Positions 52,066-63,690 of a DNA stretch of 64,000 nt are shown here, piece by piece. A program made the position numbers and the translations under genes. The notes beneath the pieces are model-generated. The model worked only from the letters and a program-made list of their open reading frames with translations, did not search any database and was not told the origin of the DNA. Every line of letters starts with the position of its first letter. The first letter of the stretch is position 1. The stretch lies in assembly GCF_037023745.1 (NCBI RefSeq), contig NZ_CP146101.1, positions 1,302,001 to 1,366,000 of the forward strand, read 5' to 3'. This stretch comes from Streptomyces sp. SCSIO 30461. Its GTDB lineage: Bacteria; Actinomycetota; Actinomycetes; Streptomycetales; Streptomycetaceae.

Positions 52066-53180
52066 GTGACGCAGTATCAGAGCAAGGCGGCCGTTTCGGC
52101 CACGGTAGACCACGAAGGTCACGACAGCGCGTTCGGGAACTTGTTGGCCTCGGTGGCGGACTGTTTCGCCCGGTCCGAGACCCGGGAGACGTTCGCGCGG
52201 ATGACGCGGGGCATGCTGATGGAGCTCGGGGACGTCAATTGCTGGAGCCTGGCCGAGGCGATCGGTGAGCGGGGCCCGCACCGCCTGCATCATCTGCTGT
52301 CCCGTGCGGTGTGGGACGAGGAAGCGGTGCTGGCCCGGACGGCGGCCTGGGCGGTGGCCCTGCTCGACGACGGTGACGGCATCCTGATCGCGGACGAGAC
52401 GGGGGACGCGAAGTCCTCGACCGACGCGGTCGGTGCGGCCCGCCAGTACTCGGGCTCCCTCGGCGGTGTGGATCTGTGCCAGGTCGCCGTGCACCTCACC
52501 TTCGCCTCGCCCGCCGGGCACTGTTTGGTCGGCCGGCGCCTGTACTTCCCCAAGGACTGGGCCGCGGACGACGAACGCCGCGAACTGGCCGGCGTCCCCG
52601 ATGAGCTGTGCTTCGCCACCAAGCCGCAGCTCGCGGCAGACCTGCTCCGCGCCGCCGTACTGCGGCAGGGCATATCCGCCTCGTTCTTCCTGGGCGACGA
52701 GGTCTACGGCGGGCGGGAGCTGCGGGCCTCCTGCCGCGAGCTGGGCCTGGGCTACGTCGTGGGGGTGCGCTCCAATCACCAGATCACCACCGGTCCGGCA
52801 AGGCTGAGCGTGGCCAAGGCCGTCGCCCGGCTGCCGAAACGGGCCTGGCAGCGGATGAGGACCGGAACCGGCCAGAAAGGCGTACGCGACTACGACTGGG
52901 CGATGATCGAGGTCACCCCCGACGACACCCCCGAGGGACACGACAGCAGCGCGGGTACCTCGATCCTGCTGGCCCGCCGGCACCGCTACACCCGCACCGT
53001 GTCCTACTACCGCTGCTTCGCTCCCGGGCCGGTGACGCTGGCGAGGCTGGTATCGCTGGTGTGTCTCAGGTGGCGAGTGGAGGACGACTTCCAGGATGCG
53101 AAGGAGATCTGCCACCTCGACAAAGGCCAGGTCACCTGCTGGAACTCCTGGCACCGCTGGAGCGTGATCGCCATGGGAAC
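52066..53180 (+). pseudogene. IS701-family transposase, C-terminally truncated
   Basis: About 370 residues from GTG at 52066. DDE_5/IS701 motifs: ILIADETGDAKSS, VDLCQVAVHLTFA, FFLGDEVYGGRELR and RWRVEDDFQDAKEICHLD. The family sequence stops after WNSWHRWSVIAMG; what follows is RHS sequence in another frame, so the element end and transposase tail are lost. The deletion that removed them also removed the start of the RHS gene. Confidence 0.85.
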
Positions 53181-56100
53181 GGTGCCAACAACGCCTCGAC
53201 CGACCAGGTCGCCGACCTCTGTTGGAAGTCGGAGAACGCCACCCTGTCGCTGAACGGTTCCAGCCACGAGCTGGTCTGGGACGCGGGCAAGAAGGTATGG
53301 AAGCTCTCCGGCGACGACGGCTCGCGCGTCGAGCGCCTCTACGACTCGGCCGAAAACGGCTCCGGTGACAAGGACTTCGAGTACTGGAAGGTCACCACGA
53401 TCGACGGTACCCAGTACTTCTTCGGTAAGAGCCGCCTGCCCGGCTGGACCACCGGTGACCGTGAGACGAAGTCCGTCAACACCGTCCCCGTCTTCGGCAA
53501 CCATGACGGCGAGCCCGGACACGCCGCCGACTTCGCCTTCTCCGCCGTGCAGCAGGGCTGGCGCTGGAACCTCGACTACGTCGTGGACCCGCACGGCAAC
53601 GCGATGGCCTACTACTACTCGAAGTACGCCGGCTACTACGCCAAGAACAAGCAGTTCGACAGCCCAGCGGCATACACGCGGGACAGTGTCCTCACGCAGA
53701 TCGACTACGGCCTCCGACACGGCCACGTCTACGACACGGCCAACCCCGCCGGCCGTGTGACCTTCGGTCTCGTCAACCGCTGTACGGCCGAGAGCTGCAC
53801 TCTGGACGAGGAGCACAAGGACGACTGGGGTCCGGACGTTCCTGTCGACCTGCTCTGCACCAGCGGCACCAAGTGCCTCCAGGCTTCCCCGAGCTTCTGG
53901 TCCAGTAAGCGTCTGAAGTCCATCAACACCTACTCCCTCGTCGGCAGCACACTCACTTCGGTCGACAGCTGGACTCTGGCCCAGTCCTGGCCGGCCACCG
54001 GGGACACCTCCAAGAGGGCGCTCTGGCTCGACTCCATCCAGCGCACCGGCCGCGCAGGCAGCCTCGCTGACCTCACCCTTCCCGCCACGACGTTCGAGGG
54101 CACCCTCATGCCCAACCGCGTCGACACGGCGGACGGCAAACCTCCGCTGAACAAGTACCGCATCACCAAAATCACCAACGAGACCGGCGGCCAGACGCTC
54201 GTCACGTACAGCGCCACCGACTGCACCCCCTCGGCACTCCCCACCGCCGGCAAGAACACCAAGCGCTGCTACCCGTCGTGGTGGACGCGCGATGGGGCCG
54301 TGGACCCGGAGAAAGACTGGTTCCACAAGTACGTGGTCACCAAGGTCGTCGAAGACGACACCACCGGCGGCACCGGCTCACCGTCCAAGACCACCTCGTA
54401 CACCTACGCCACACCCAACTGGCGTAAGGATGATGGCGAGTTCACACTCGACAAGCACCGGACTTACAACCGGTGGCAGGGATACACGTCAGTCGACACC
54501 AGCGTCGGCTCCACGAACCGGACCAAGACCGCCGCCACGTACTTCACCGGCATGGGCGGTCAGGTCTTCGGCGTCACCGACCGGCTCGACTTCGCCGGCC
54601 GCATCGCGCAAACCCGCACCTACGAGGGTGTATCCGGCCCGAATGTCGTGAAGACGACCAATCTCCCCTGGGAGTCGGAGGCGACCGCCACCCAGCAGGT
54701 CAAGGGCATCACGGACCCGGACAAGCCGAGCGAGGAGGCCCCCGACCTCCCCGCCAAGACCGCGCACCTGTCCGGCACCACCACCACCTTGAGCGAAACG
54801 CTGCTGGACGACGGCACCACCTGGCGGCGCAACACCACGACCCGCACCTACGACCCGGCGTACGGTCTCCAACTCACGGAGGGCGACGACGGCGCCGCAG
54901 GCAAGGTCGAAACGAAGTGCACCAAGACCACCTACGTGACACCGGACACCACGAACTGGCTGATCGCCTACCCCTCCAAGGTCGTCACGACCAGCCACGC
55001 GCCGTGCTCGGCAACCGCTCCGAACACAAAGGTCACAGGCGCTTCCCGCACCTACTACGACGGACAGGCATACGGGGCCTCCCCCAAAGCCGGCCTCGCG
55101 AACGCCACCAAGACCGAGGCCGCCTGGGGCCTCGACGCCTCCGGCCTGCTGGACTGGGAGACCACGGGCCAGTCGACGCACGACGCCTACGGACGGGCAC
55201 TGAAGGTCACGGGCCAGGACGGCAAGACCACCACGACCGCCTACACCCCGGCCACCGGCGCTCAGCCGACGACCGTCAAGGTCACCGACCCCAAGGGCTA
55301 CACCGCGACGTCCACGCTCGACGGCCTGCGTAGCCTCGCGCTGACGGTGACGGACGCGAACGGCCGCACCGCCACCTCCGCGTATGACTCTCTCGGCCGC
55401 CTCATCACCGGCTGGGCGAAGGGCCGGGCCACAACGGAGAAGCCGAACGTCACCTTCAGCTACAAGCTGTCGTCCACCAACCAGTCCACCGTGACGACCA
55501 AGAGTCTTTACGAGGACGGCACCACCGGCACCTCCGTCACTCTGTACGACTCGCTGCTGCGCCAGCGGCAATCCCAGACGGATGCCATAGGCGTCGTCGG
55601 CCGCATCGTCGCGGACACGTTCTATGACGACCACGGGCGTGTCAGCCGCACCAACGCGCCGTACTACAACAGCGACCCGGTATCGACGACGCCGTTCGTC
55701 GCGACCGACAACCAGATCCCCAGCGCCACCACGACCGAGTACGACAACCGCGGACGCACCACGGTCAGCACGCTGCTCACCCTGAACACGCCGAAGTGGT
55801 CGACCACGAACACCTACGGTGCCAACTGGTCGGCAATCGTCCCGCCCGACGGTGGCACGGCGACGCTCGCCGTCACCGACGCACGTGACCGCGTGATCGA
55901 ACGCCGCGACTACAAGGACCGCACTCCTGTCATCGGCGCTGCGGCCACCCAGTACGAGAAGCACACCTACGAGTTCGACACAGCCGGCCGCCTGGCCAAG
56001 ATAAGCGACAACTCCGGCCGGAACGCCTGGACGTACACGTACGACCTCCGGGGCCGGCAGATCACCGCCAAGGATCCCGACAAGGGCCTGGCCACCACCA

Positions 56101-57258
56101 CCTACGGGGCCGACGGCCGCGTCGAGACGGTCAAGGACGCCCGCGGCATCGCCCTGGCCACCACCTACGACGAGCTCGGTCGCAAGACCAGCCTGCGCAA
56201 GGACTCGGTCACCGGCACGAAGCTCGCCCAGTGGACATACGACACCGTCACCGGCGGCAAGGCACTGCCGGCCACCTCCACCCGCTACGACGGTGCTGCC
56301 GCCTACACCACAGCGGTGACCGGATACGACACCGGAGGCAAGCCCACCGGCACCAAGGTCACCATCCCGTCCGTGACGGGAGAGGAAGAACTGGCGGGCA
56401 CCTACACGGTCGCCACCACCAGCACCGCCGTTAACAGCCTCCCGCGCACAGCCAAGTACACGACCGGAAACAGCGCCGCCGCGACCATCCTGCCCACCGA
56501 AACCGTCACCAACCACTACGGAGCCCAGGACCAGCTTGCCCTCATCGACGGCGACCTCTCACAGGTCTACCTCCGCGGCGCGTCGTACACGCCGTTCGGC
56601 GAGCCGGCACAGGCCGAACTCGGCAACCTGGGCAAGCGCGTCATCCAGACCTCCACCTACGAGGCATCCACCCGCCGCGTGGCCACCAAGGTCGTCGACC
56701 GTGAGGCCACCGGACCGTCAACCCTCTCCGACATTCGCTACACCTACGACGACGCCGGAAACGTCACCCGGATCAAGGAACTCCAGAGCGACGCATCAGT
56801 CGAAGACGACCAGTGCTTCGACTACGACTGGGCCCGCCGACTGATCGACGCCTGGACCACCGCAGGCAGCTGCTCCACCAAGCCCTCAACAGGCGCCGGC
56901 ACCGGCACCCTGGGCACAGTCGACCCCTACTGGACGAGCTGGACCTTCACCGACACCGGCCAGCGGGCCACCGAGACCCAGCACAAGGCAGGCCCCGTCT
57001 CCGCCGACACCACCCGTACGTATACCTACCCGACCACAGCGAACGCTGCCCAGGCCCACGGTGTCCGCAGCGTAGCGGCCAGCGGTGGCACGACCGGTAC
57101 GGACACGTACGCCTACGACAAGACCGGCAACCTCGTCACGAAGGACCCGGCTGTCGGCGCCACCCAATCCCTGACCGGAAAACTCGGGGGTTCGACGGGC
57201 ATGGCGATGTGGCCCCTGGGGCTGTGCCGACGGGGTTGAGGGGCGGTGCGGTGGTGTG

Positions 57259-58608
57259 TCAGGCGCCTGCCGGGGTGAGGGTGACGTCGTGGCCGAGGGC
57301 GGTGAGCTGGCGGACGAGGTCGCGGGTCTTGCGGGCGGGATCGAGGTTCTTGGTGTGCCAGTCGGGGCCGAGGTCGCGGTAGCGGGCGGTGGGGTCGTTC
57401 AGGAGGTGCCAGACCGTGACCAGGATGGAGCGGGCGACGGCGACCAGTGCTTTGAGGTGGCCTCGGCGTTTGACGATGCGGCGGTAGCGGGCGCCGAGGA
57501 AGGTGTCGGTGCGGGCGGCGGAGATGGCGGCTTCGCCGAGTGCTCCGCGCAGCCAGGGGTTGCCTTTGCCGGCGGGTCCGGAGGTGTTCTTCGGGCCGGA
57601 CTGGAAGGTGCGTGGGGATAGGCGGGCCCAGGAGGCCAGGTGGTCGGCGGTGGGGAACACGCTCATGTCGGTGCCGATCTCGGCGAGGATGACCTGGGCG
57701 GTGGCCGGTCCCACCCCGGGGATCTCGTCCAGGCGCTCGACGTCGGTCAGCGGCATCAGCATGCCCTGACCGGGCCGGTCGTCGTCCCTGTCACCGTCCC
57801 TGTCGTCGTGGGTCGTGGACAGCTCGGTGAGACGGGTGGTGATGCGGGCGGTGAGCTTGTCGATCTGCATGGTTAGGTAGTCGACGGTGTCCAGCAGCAT
57901 CCGCAGCATGAACGCGTGGTGTTCCTCGAACCCGCCCGCCAGTGCCTCTTGAAGGGCCTGGGGGCTGGCTTTGATGGTGCCGTGTGCCAGGTCGGCCAGG
58001 GCCCTGGGGCTGCGTTCGCCCGCGATCAGCGCCTCGAGCATCGCGCGGCCGGAGACGCCGAAGATGTCGGAGATCACCGAGGACAGCTTGATCTGCGCGT
58101 CCTCCAGGAGCTTCTCCGCGCGCTGCTTGTGCCGGGTGCGCTCGTGGGTGAGGACCGCGCGGGAACGGGTCAGGTCCCGCAGCTCCCGCACCGGCTTTGG
58201 CGGCACGAACGAGGCTCTGAGCATGCCGCGTTCGGCGAGCTTGGCCAGCCACACCGCATCGAGCCTGTCGGTCTTCGGGCGGCCAGGCACGTTCTTCACG
58301 TCACGCGCGTTGACCAGCCAGCATTCAAGCCCCCGCGCCTCCAGGAGAAAGAAGAACGGCTTCCAGTACGTCGAGGTCGCTTCCATGACCACCCGGGTGA
58401 CGCCCTGGCATATCAGGTGGTCCGCGAGATCCAGGATGGCGCCGCTGGTCGCGGCCACGTGCCACACACGCTGTACTCTCCGGCCGGGCTTGTCCTCGTG
58501 CGGCACCCGGGTGCACACCATCCCGGATGCCTTGGCGATATCGATCGCCGCGACCCGCTCCACCAGCTCCGGTCCCTGCTCGCTCTCCTCGGCATCCGTC
58601 TCCGCCAC
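57259..58608 (-). CDS. IS110-family DEDD transposase, copy 2
   Basis: 449 residues, identical in translation to 11533-12882. The near identity of the two copies shows recent transposition, so this element is probably active in this strain. Confidence 0.93.
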   Translation of the reverse strand: MAETDAEESEQGPELVERVAAIDIAKASGMVCTRVPHEDKPGRRVQRVWHVAATSGAILDLADHLICQGVTRVVMEATSTYWKPFFFLLEARGLECWLVNARDVKNVPGRPKTDRLDAVWLAKLAERGMLRASFVPPKPVRELRDLTRSRAVLTHERTRHKQRAEKLLEDAQIKLSSVISDIFGVSGRAMLEALIAGERSPRALADLAHGTIKASPQALQEALAGGFEEHHAFMLRMLLDTVDYLTMQIDKLTARITTRLTELSTTHDDRDGDRDDDRPGQGMLMPLTDVERLDEIPGVGPATAQVILAEIGTDMSVFPTADHLASWARLSPRTFQSGPKNTSGPAGKGNPWLRGALGEAAISAARTDTFLGARYRRIVKRRGHLKALVAVARSILVTVWHLLNDPTARYRDLGPDWHTKNLDPARKTRDLVRQLTALGHDVTLTPAGA

Positions 58609-58851
58609 GGGCGCGTGCCCCTTCCCCCTCGTTCCGTTCGTACAGGCGGCGCCCGCCCCAAGGGGCCACGGGGAAGACGAAATCTGACCGGCGTGCTCTA
58701 CGGCAACAAGGCAAGGCCCCGCAGCGGCCCCTGCACCAGACTGACCTACGGGCTTGGTGTCCCAACGAGCAACCGGAGTCGGCGAGCGGGCGCCGCGATC
58801 ATGTTTTCACGCCGGCAAGGCGTTCCCCGACAGGGACCAGAAGGGCTGACC
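58609..58851 (-). ncRNA. Candidate bridge RNA region of IS110 copy 2
   Basis: Leader identical to 12883-13125, with CTGACCGG at 58684-58691 and CTGACCT at 58741-58747. Confidence 0.5.
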
Positions 58852-60251
58852 TGGAACGACGAGGGCAAGCTCGCCACCTCAACCGCTTCCGGCTCCACCA
58901 CGTCGTTCCTCTACGACCCCGACGGCACCCGCCTCCTCAAGCGCGAGCCCACGAAGACGACCCTCTACCTGCCCGGCGGCCAGGAACTCATCCTGACCAA
59001 GTCCACCGGCACACTGGCCGGCAACCGGTACTACAGCGTGCCCGGCGGCTCCGCAATCCGCTCCAGCGACGGACAGGTCCGCTTCCTGGTCGCCGACCAC
59101 CACGGCACCAACACCCTCTCCATCACCGCATCGAACCTCGCCGTCAACCGCCGCAAGCAACTCCCCTACGGCGCTGAACGCGGCACACCACCCGCCTTCT
59201 GGCCCGGCCAGAAAGGCTTCGTCGGCGGCGACATCGACACCACCACCGGCCTGACCCACATCGGCGCCCGCGAATACGACACCAAACTCGGCCAGTTCAT
59301 CAGCGTCGACCCAATCCTGTCCCTGGACCAACCCCAGTCCCTCAACGGCTACAACTACGCCAACAACAACCCCGTCACAAAAAGTGACCCCACCGGCCTT
59401 CGCGAAGTCTGCAGCGCATACGGCAACTCGTGCACCCCAGCAGCACCAGGACCGACAGACTCAAACATCTGCTACGCCAACTGCGGAGGCAGCAGCGGAG
59501 CCGGCGGCTCTGGTGGAAGTGGCGGGACCAACGGCACAGTAAGTACTTCCAACGACGGGCAGCCCGTGATTGACGGGATCCGGATGCCTAAGTTCAACGA
59601 ACTCAGCAACTACGCAGCCGCCTACAAGTCCCAGGACACATACGGCTACCGCCTAGAGTCGTGGGCTAAGAATCAATGCTTCGGGCGAAACGGGTCGAGT
59701 AGCGGCTACACGGCATTCTGCGGCACCGCGCAGAGAGCGGGCCTACTTGAAGTCGGCGACGATCCATTCGGCGTAAAGGTTATAGGCCGATGCGTCACCA
59801 GCGGGGAGAACTGCGGAGAAGCAGCCGTCACCGCTGCCCTGTACCTCGTAGGCGCAGGATTGGAGTGGGCTGCCGCGAGAAGCGCGGGAGCGAGCGCCGG
59901 CTCTGCTGTTGCGGGACGAACCGCAGTCGTTCACCAGGGTCCTGCGGACACGGTTCAGATTTTCCGGAATGTGGACGCTACCGAGTTTGACGCCATTGCC
60001 ACGACGGGCAGGTTCGGGACCGGTGAGGGCCAGATGGAGGGGAAGTGGTTTGCGACCGAGGGCGGGCACGCCGACCGGTGGGGCGAGCTGCTCAACCGTG
60101 GTGACGGCCTGACCGTCACCACGCGGATACCCAAGTCATTGGCTGACCAGTTGCACCACCATGCGGGTAAGTTGGACGGTGTCGGCCCCGGCTACTACGC
60201 CGATGGCGACCAACTCGCGCAGATCAACAAACAGATGAGCGGAATCGAGCT

Positions 60252-60617
60252 GTGGCCGTGATGGAGAAGATCGAGAGTCCAGTGGCCGAGGGCGTGGTCA
60301 CTTGGCGCACGCATGAAGAGGGCGGGCGAAGGTCGGGCCCGCCGACCGCGCCCGTCTATATGGCCACGGCGGTGTTCGTCCAGGGCAGCGAGGAGGAGGT
60401 CCAGCCGGGCTGGCCGGCTTCGGCGGACCAGCTGAGCATCCTGTTGCAGGAGACCGAGTGGTTGGACGACGATCACCGGCGTTGCCTGGTGGGATTCCTC
60501 GCACCTGAGTTGGCGCTCCCTCATATGCGTCCCGGAGCAAAACTGCTGGTCTTGGAAGGGCCGCGCACGGTCGCCCGCGTGCGGATCGAGACCGTGCTCG
60601 AACAAGAGCAGAGGTGA
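60252..60617 (+). CDS. Putative immunity protein of the RHS toxin
   Basis: 121 residues from GTG at 60252 (or ATG at 60261), overlapping the RHS stop. Small, acidic, soluble, no motif (DQLSILLQETEWLDDDHRR, KLLVLEGPRTVARVRIETV). Position directly after a polymorphic toxin tail and overlap with its stop are the usual arrangement of a cognate immunity gene. Not recognised by sequence. Confidence 0.65.
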   Translation: MAVMEKIESPVAEGVVTWRTHEEGGRRSGPPTAPVYMATAVFVQGSEEEVQPGWPASADQLSILLQETEWLDDDHRRCLVGFLAPELALPHMRPGAKLLVLEGPRTVARVRIETVLEQEQR

Positions 60618-60925
60618 CCTCCTCCGGATTCAGAACGCTTCCGCTTGCCACTCAGCAAGCTTGATCAGCCTCGATTTGTCAGCGATGACCGGGCTTCCGT
60701 GAGGTGATCGGTTTACCCTGGTTTGTCTTCTTGGGGAGGTCAGGGTCCGTCGCGTGTCGCTGCGGCTGCGCCGGGTTCCGCGGGCCCGGGTGGTGCTGGT
60801 GTCCTCCGTTCTGGTCTTCGTCGGGGTCGGGCCGGCCGTCAGGTGGCGTCACAGAGTTCACTAGTGGGGGCAAGGACTGGGCTTCCATCCCGATCGTAGT
60901 CACAGAGGCGAGGTAGAGCGGTTCG
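60618..60925. other. Intergenic region
   Basis: 308 bases between immunity candidates, no convincing gene; a short plus-strand ORF here lacks protein-like character. Confidence 0.45.
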
Positions 60926-61273
60926 ATGGAGCTGAGTTTTTGCGGCCTGCGGCGAATTCCTGAGGAAGAGCTAGTCCTGAAGGACATTCGGTACCTGGCG
61001 CTGATCGAAGTTGACCTCTCGTCGTTGTATCGCCGTTGGGGGCGCCCCGATATTGCCGTGGATGATCTGGCTGAATGGTTGTGCTTCGCGTTCTCGTTGC
61101 CCAATGGGGATAAATTTGCCCTGCAGCGGGAGGCCCAGCATCCTCCTACCTCCGGATTCCTCCTCAGTGTGACCATCGGGCTATTCAGCGAAGAGGCGGC
61201 AAAGCAGGTCACTGCAGCCTTGGATGTTCATGGAGCCCGAGTTCTTGAGGTAAGCGGTGAGGTGACCCGATAG
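60926..61273 (+). CDS. Small hypothetical protein (immunity candidate)
   Basis: 115 residues from ATG at 60926. MELSFCGLRRIPEEELVLKD begins a compact mixed fold; DLAEWLCFAFSLPNGDKFAL and SEEAAKQVTAALDVHG follow. Not recognised. Lying in a decayed RHS locus, it may be an orphan immunity protein. Confidence 0.55.
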   Translation: MELSFCGLRRIPEEELVLKDIRYLALIEVDLSSLYRRWGRPDIAVDDLAEWLCFAFSLPNGDKFALQREAQHPPTSGFLLSVTIGLFSEEAAKQVTAALDVHGARVLEVSGEVTR

Positions 61274-61442
61274 CCTTCAAACAATGGGCCCGCACCGGTC
61301 ACCGCCCAGGGCAAGGCTTCGGCGTAGTCGCGTGACGCCCGGTTCGTGACGGTCTGCCAGCTCAACCGTCCCTCGGAACATGACAGGCACGGGCTTCCAA
61401 GATCATGGAGTTCTCGACGCCCCGTGATCCAAGTGGAAGACC

Positions 61443-62462
61443 GTGCCTGCCGACGAATCATTGCTGATCCCGCCTGCCCTTGACCAGCTCCGCGAGCATC
61501 CCGAAGTGGTACCCGAGGAGGTCCCGGGCCTGCTGGAGCGGCTGGCTGAAGTGCCCGACCCGCGAGACCCGCGCGGGGTACGCCACCGCCTCGCCGCTGT
61601 GCTCGCGCTCACCGCGTGTGCCGTTCTGGCCGGAGCGACCTCGTTGCTGGCGGTCGGCGAGTGGATCGCCGACGCCCCGCCACACGTGCTGGAACAGGTC
61701 GGCGCCCATCCCGATCCCCTTCTGCCGGGGCGGATCCTGCCCGCCGAGACAACGGTCCGCCGGCTGCGGGCCCGTATCGACGGCGACGCCCTGGACCGAG
61801 CGGTCGGACGCTGGCTCGCGGATCGCCGCCCGAAGGAGCCCGGCGCCGCCGGGCTGCGCGGCCTGGCCGTGGACGGCAAGAGCCTTCGCGGCGCGGCCAA
61901 GGCCAGGGGCCGGAAGATCCACCTGCTCGCCGCACTGGACCACACCACCGGCCTGGTCCTCGCCCAGCTGGACGTCGGCGAGAAGACCAACGAAATCACC
62001 TGCTTCCAGCCACTGCTGGACACCCTCGCCGACCTGGCCGGGGCCGTGGTCACCAGCGACGCAATGCACAGCCAGCGCGAGCACGCCGAGTACCTCCTGG
62101 GGCGAGACGCGCACTACATCGTGATCGCAAAGGGCAACCAGAAGAAGCTGCACAGGCAGCTCAAGTCCCTTCCCTGGAAGGACATCCCGCTTCAGGGCCG
62201 CACCAAGGGTGTCGGCCACGGCCGCTCGGAGATCCGCCGGATCAAGGTCGCCACCGTGACCAACCTGCTCTTCCCCGGAGCTCGTCAGGCCGTCCAGATC
62301 AAGCGCCGCCGCACCGACCGCAAGACCGGCAAGACCACTATCAAGACCGTCTACGCGGTCACCAGCCTCACGGCCGAACAGGCCACGCCTGAGGAGGTCG
62401 CCAGAGAGCGCCAATACAAGAACACCGAGGTCAACGACGGCCTCACCATCAGGGTTAGATGA
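61443..62462 (+). pseudogene. ISAs1-family transposase, C-terminally truncated
   Basis: GTG at 61443. N-terminal DDE_Tnp_1-associated domain ([20 protein letters not shown]), then [30 protein letters not shown] and [12 protein letters not shown] with the catalytic Asp residues. Family sequence ends near [10 protein letters not shown] (about 62412). The last 15 codons ([15 protein letters not shown]) do not belong to ISAs1, and the C-terminal region with the final Glu is missing, so it is inactive. Confidence 0.85.
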
Positions 62463-62466
62463 GCTA

Positions 62467-62724
62467 ATGGATGGTTGGCTGAGTGGCACTCGACGGATTA
62501 GTGGCAGGGAGGACCTTGTGGCGTTCCTCAAGGAGGCGCGACTAGACCTAAACCGAAACCCTGAAGAATGGGAAAACTCATCACTCGATGCATTCCTTGA
62601 GGCGTGGGCGGCGTGGCTAGAGGCCATGCCGAACTGGTGCGCCAACAGGGGGGTGGAAACCCCAGTCGAGCCCAGTTGGGAACTGGTGGGGCAGATGGTT
62701 ATGGCGGCGCGCATCTACGAGTAG
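62467..62724 (+). CDS. DUF7660-like small acidic protein (immunity candidate)
   Basis: 85 residues from ATG at 62467. REDLVAFLKEARLDLNRNPE, WENSSLDAFLEAWAAWLEAM and a C-terminal WELVGQMVMAARIYE match a family of small acidic proteins found in toxin-immunity arrays. It follows the foreign 15-codon tail of the truncated ISAs1 by a few bases. Confidence 0.65.
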   Translation: MDGWLSGTRRISGREDLVAFLKEARLDLNRNPEEWENSSLDAFLEAWAAWLEAMPNWCANRGVETPVEPSWELVGQMVMAARIYE

Positions 62725-62740
62725 CTGCTTTCGGCCCAAT

Positions 62741-63207
62741 GAGCTCTTTCCAACCTGACGTTCGAGCCGGGCCGTTGGGCTGACAGACAGGTGAAGCCCC
62801 TGGTGAATGGGTTTTCGACCAAGAAATCCGTCTCCGCCAGGGGCTTCGTGTGCTTGTCTTGCCGTCCGGCGTCGACGTGTCCAGCTCTGCCCGCTTCCTC
62901 TCCGCCAAGCTGCGCAGGCATCGCCGGGAGCTCGGCACCCGGTGGCGGCACCTGAGCGCGGGCCGACAGGCCTGCTCACGTTGTCCCACCTGCGCAAAGG
63001 CCACCCGGACGCCCAACTCGGCGCCGGGTTCGGCATCAGAATCTCCACCGCCTACCGCTACATCATCGAGGCCGTCGGGGTCTTGGCCGCCCTCGCCCCC
63101 ACTCTCGCCGAGGCGGTCCGCACGGCATCCGTGAAGGTGTTCGTGCTGCTGGACGGGACCCTGCTGCCGATCGACCGGATTGCCGCCGATCGGCCGTTCT
63201 ACTCCGG
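62741..63207 (+). pseudogene. IS5-type element remnant (second copy of the 901-bp type)
   Basis: End sequence GAGCTCTTTCCAACCTG matches the split element at 3180-8911. Transposase starts GTG 62850 (LVLPSGVDVSSSARFLSAKL), shifts frame near 62975 (then LLTLSHLRKGHPDAQLGAG) and stops matching after ADRPFYSG at about 63207, where an IS21 remnant begins. A hairpin GAAGCCCCTGG/CCAGGGGCTTC (62793-62847) precedes the start. Confidence 0.8.
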
Positions 63208-63690
63208 CTGTGATGATGGTCGTGCCGCTCCGGTAGTGGCGTGAAGCAGGCCCCGGACCTGGCGCCCGATCAGCCGGACCGGCATCGAGTAGTGGTCCTG
63301 CCGCACGGTGATCTGCGCGTAGCAGTCCACCCGCGGGGTCAGCAGCCGCCCCGTCTCGAAGTGGTCCTCGGGCAGCGGTTGCAGCAGGGGTTTTACGATG
63401 GCGAAGTGCTCGCTGACGGTGCGCGGGCGCTCGCCGATCCGGCGCTGGTCGTCCTGCGGTCCTACTCGTCGATCCGGGCGTTGAGCTCGGCGAGGGTGGT
63501 GACGTCGGGGACGGGGACCAGGTGGTTGCGGCGGAACCGGCCGACTTCGCCCTCGACGCCGCCCTTCTCGTGGGCGCCGTCGATGCCCGGTTGGCAGTAG
63601 AAGGCGTCCAGTCTCGCCCGGGAGCGGAACGCGGTCCAGCGGTCTGTCGCCACCCGGTGTCGGCGTACACCCGAACGCGGCCAGTGAGGT
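63208..63690 (-). pseudogene. istA: IS21-family IstA transposase remnant
   Basis: C-terminal part of IstA on the minus strand: DAFYCQPGIDGAHEKGGVEG, GRFRRNHLVPVPDVTTLAEL, then a TAG after NARIDE and a frameshift, after which FETGRLLTPRVDCYAQITVR and HYSMPVRLIGRQVRG continue in another frame. The N-terminal half is missing. Clearly decayed. Confidence 0.75.

Larger units (their letters stand above)
57177..58851 (-). mobile_element. IS110-family element, copy 2 (1675 bp)
   Basis: Same length as copy 1; the only visible difference is one silent base in the transposase (57873). Bounded by CTGACC (57171-57176 and 58846-58851). Inserted in the RHS gene, again at CTGACCT in the target. Confidence 0.9.
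53181..60261 (+). pseudogene. RHS-repeat polymorphic toxin, headless and split by IS110 copy 2
   Basis: RHS/YD-repeat protein lacking its N-terminus (first RHS-like codons at about 53182). Repeats such as YDELGRKTSL and YDPDGTRLLKRE span over 1500 residues. IS110 enters at CTGACC (57171-57176) and the same frame resumes at 58852 (TQSLT-WNDEGKLA). The conserved core end (YDTKLGQFISVDPI ... NNNPVTKSDPTGL) is followed by a variable tail. The final about 100 residues (59953-60258; FRNVDATEFDAIATTG, GKWFATEGGHADRWGELL) look like an ADP-ribosyltransferase-fold toxin, a tentative call. No intact secretion signal remains. Confidence 0.85.

Noticed and set aside
53007..54326. 439-codon minus-strand frame over IS701/RHS
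   Set aside because: Shadow of the RHS and transposase frames; Gly/Val/Arg-rich and without motifs.
54489..56516. 675-codon open frame on the minus strand
   Set aside because: Antisense to the RHS gene; GC-rich codon bias opens long shadow frames. The plus strand has clear YD repeats.
60640..60670. TTGCCACTCAG near 60646 resembling the transposon end repeat
   Set aside because: Only 11 bases match, there is no TGT end and no transposon gene nearby; chance is likely.
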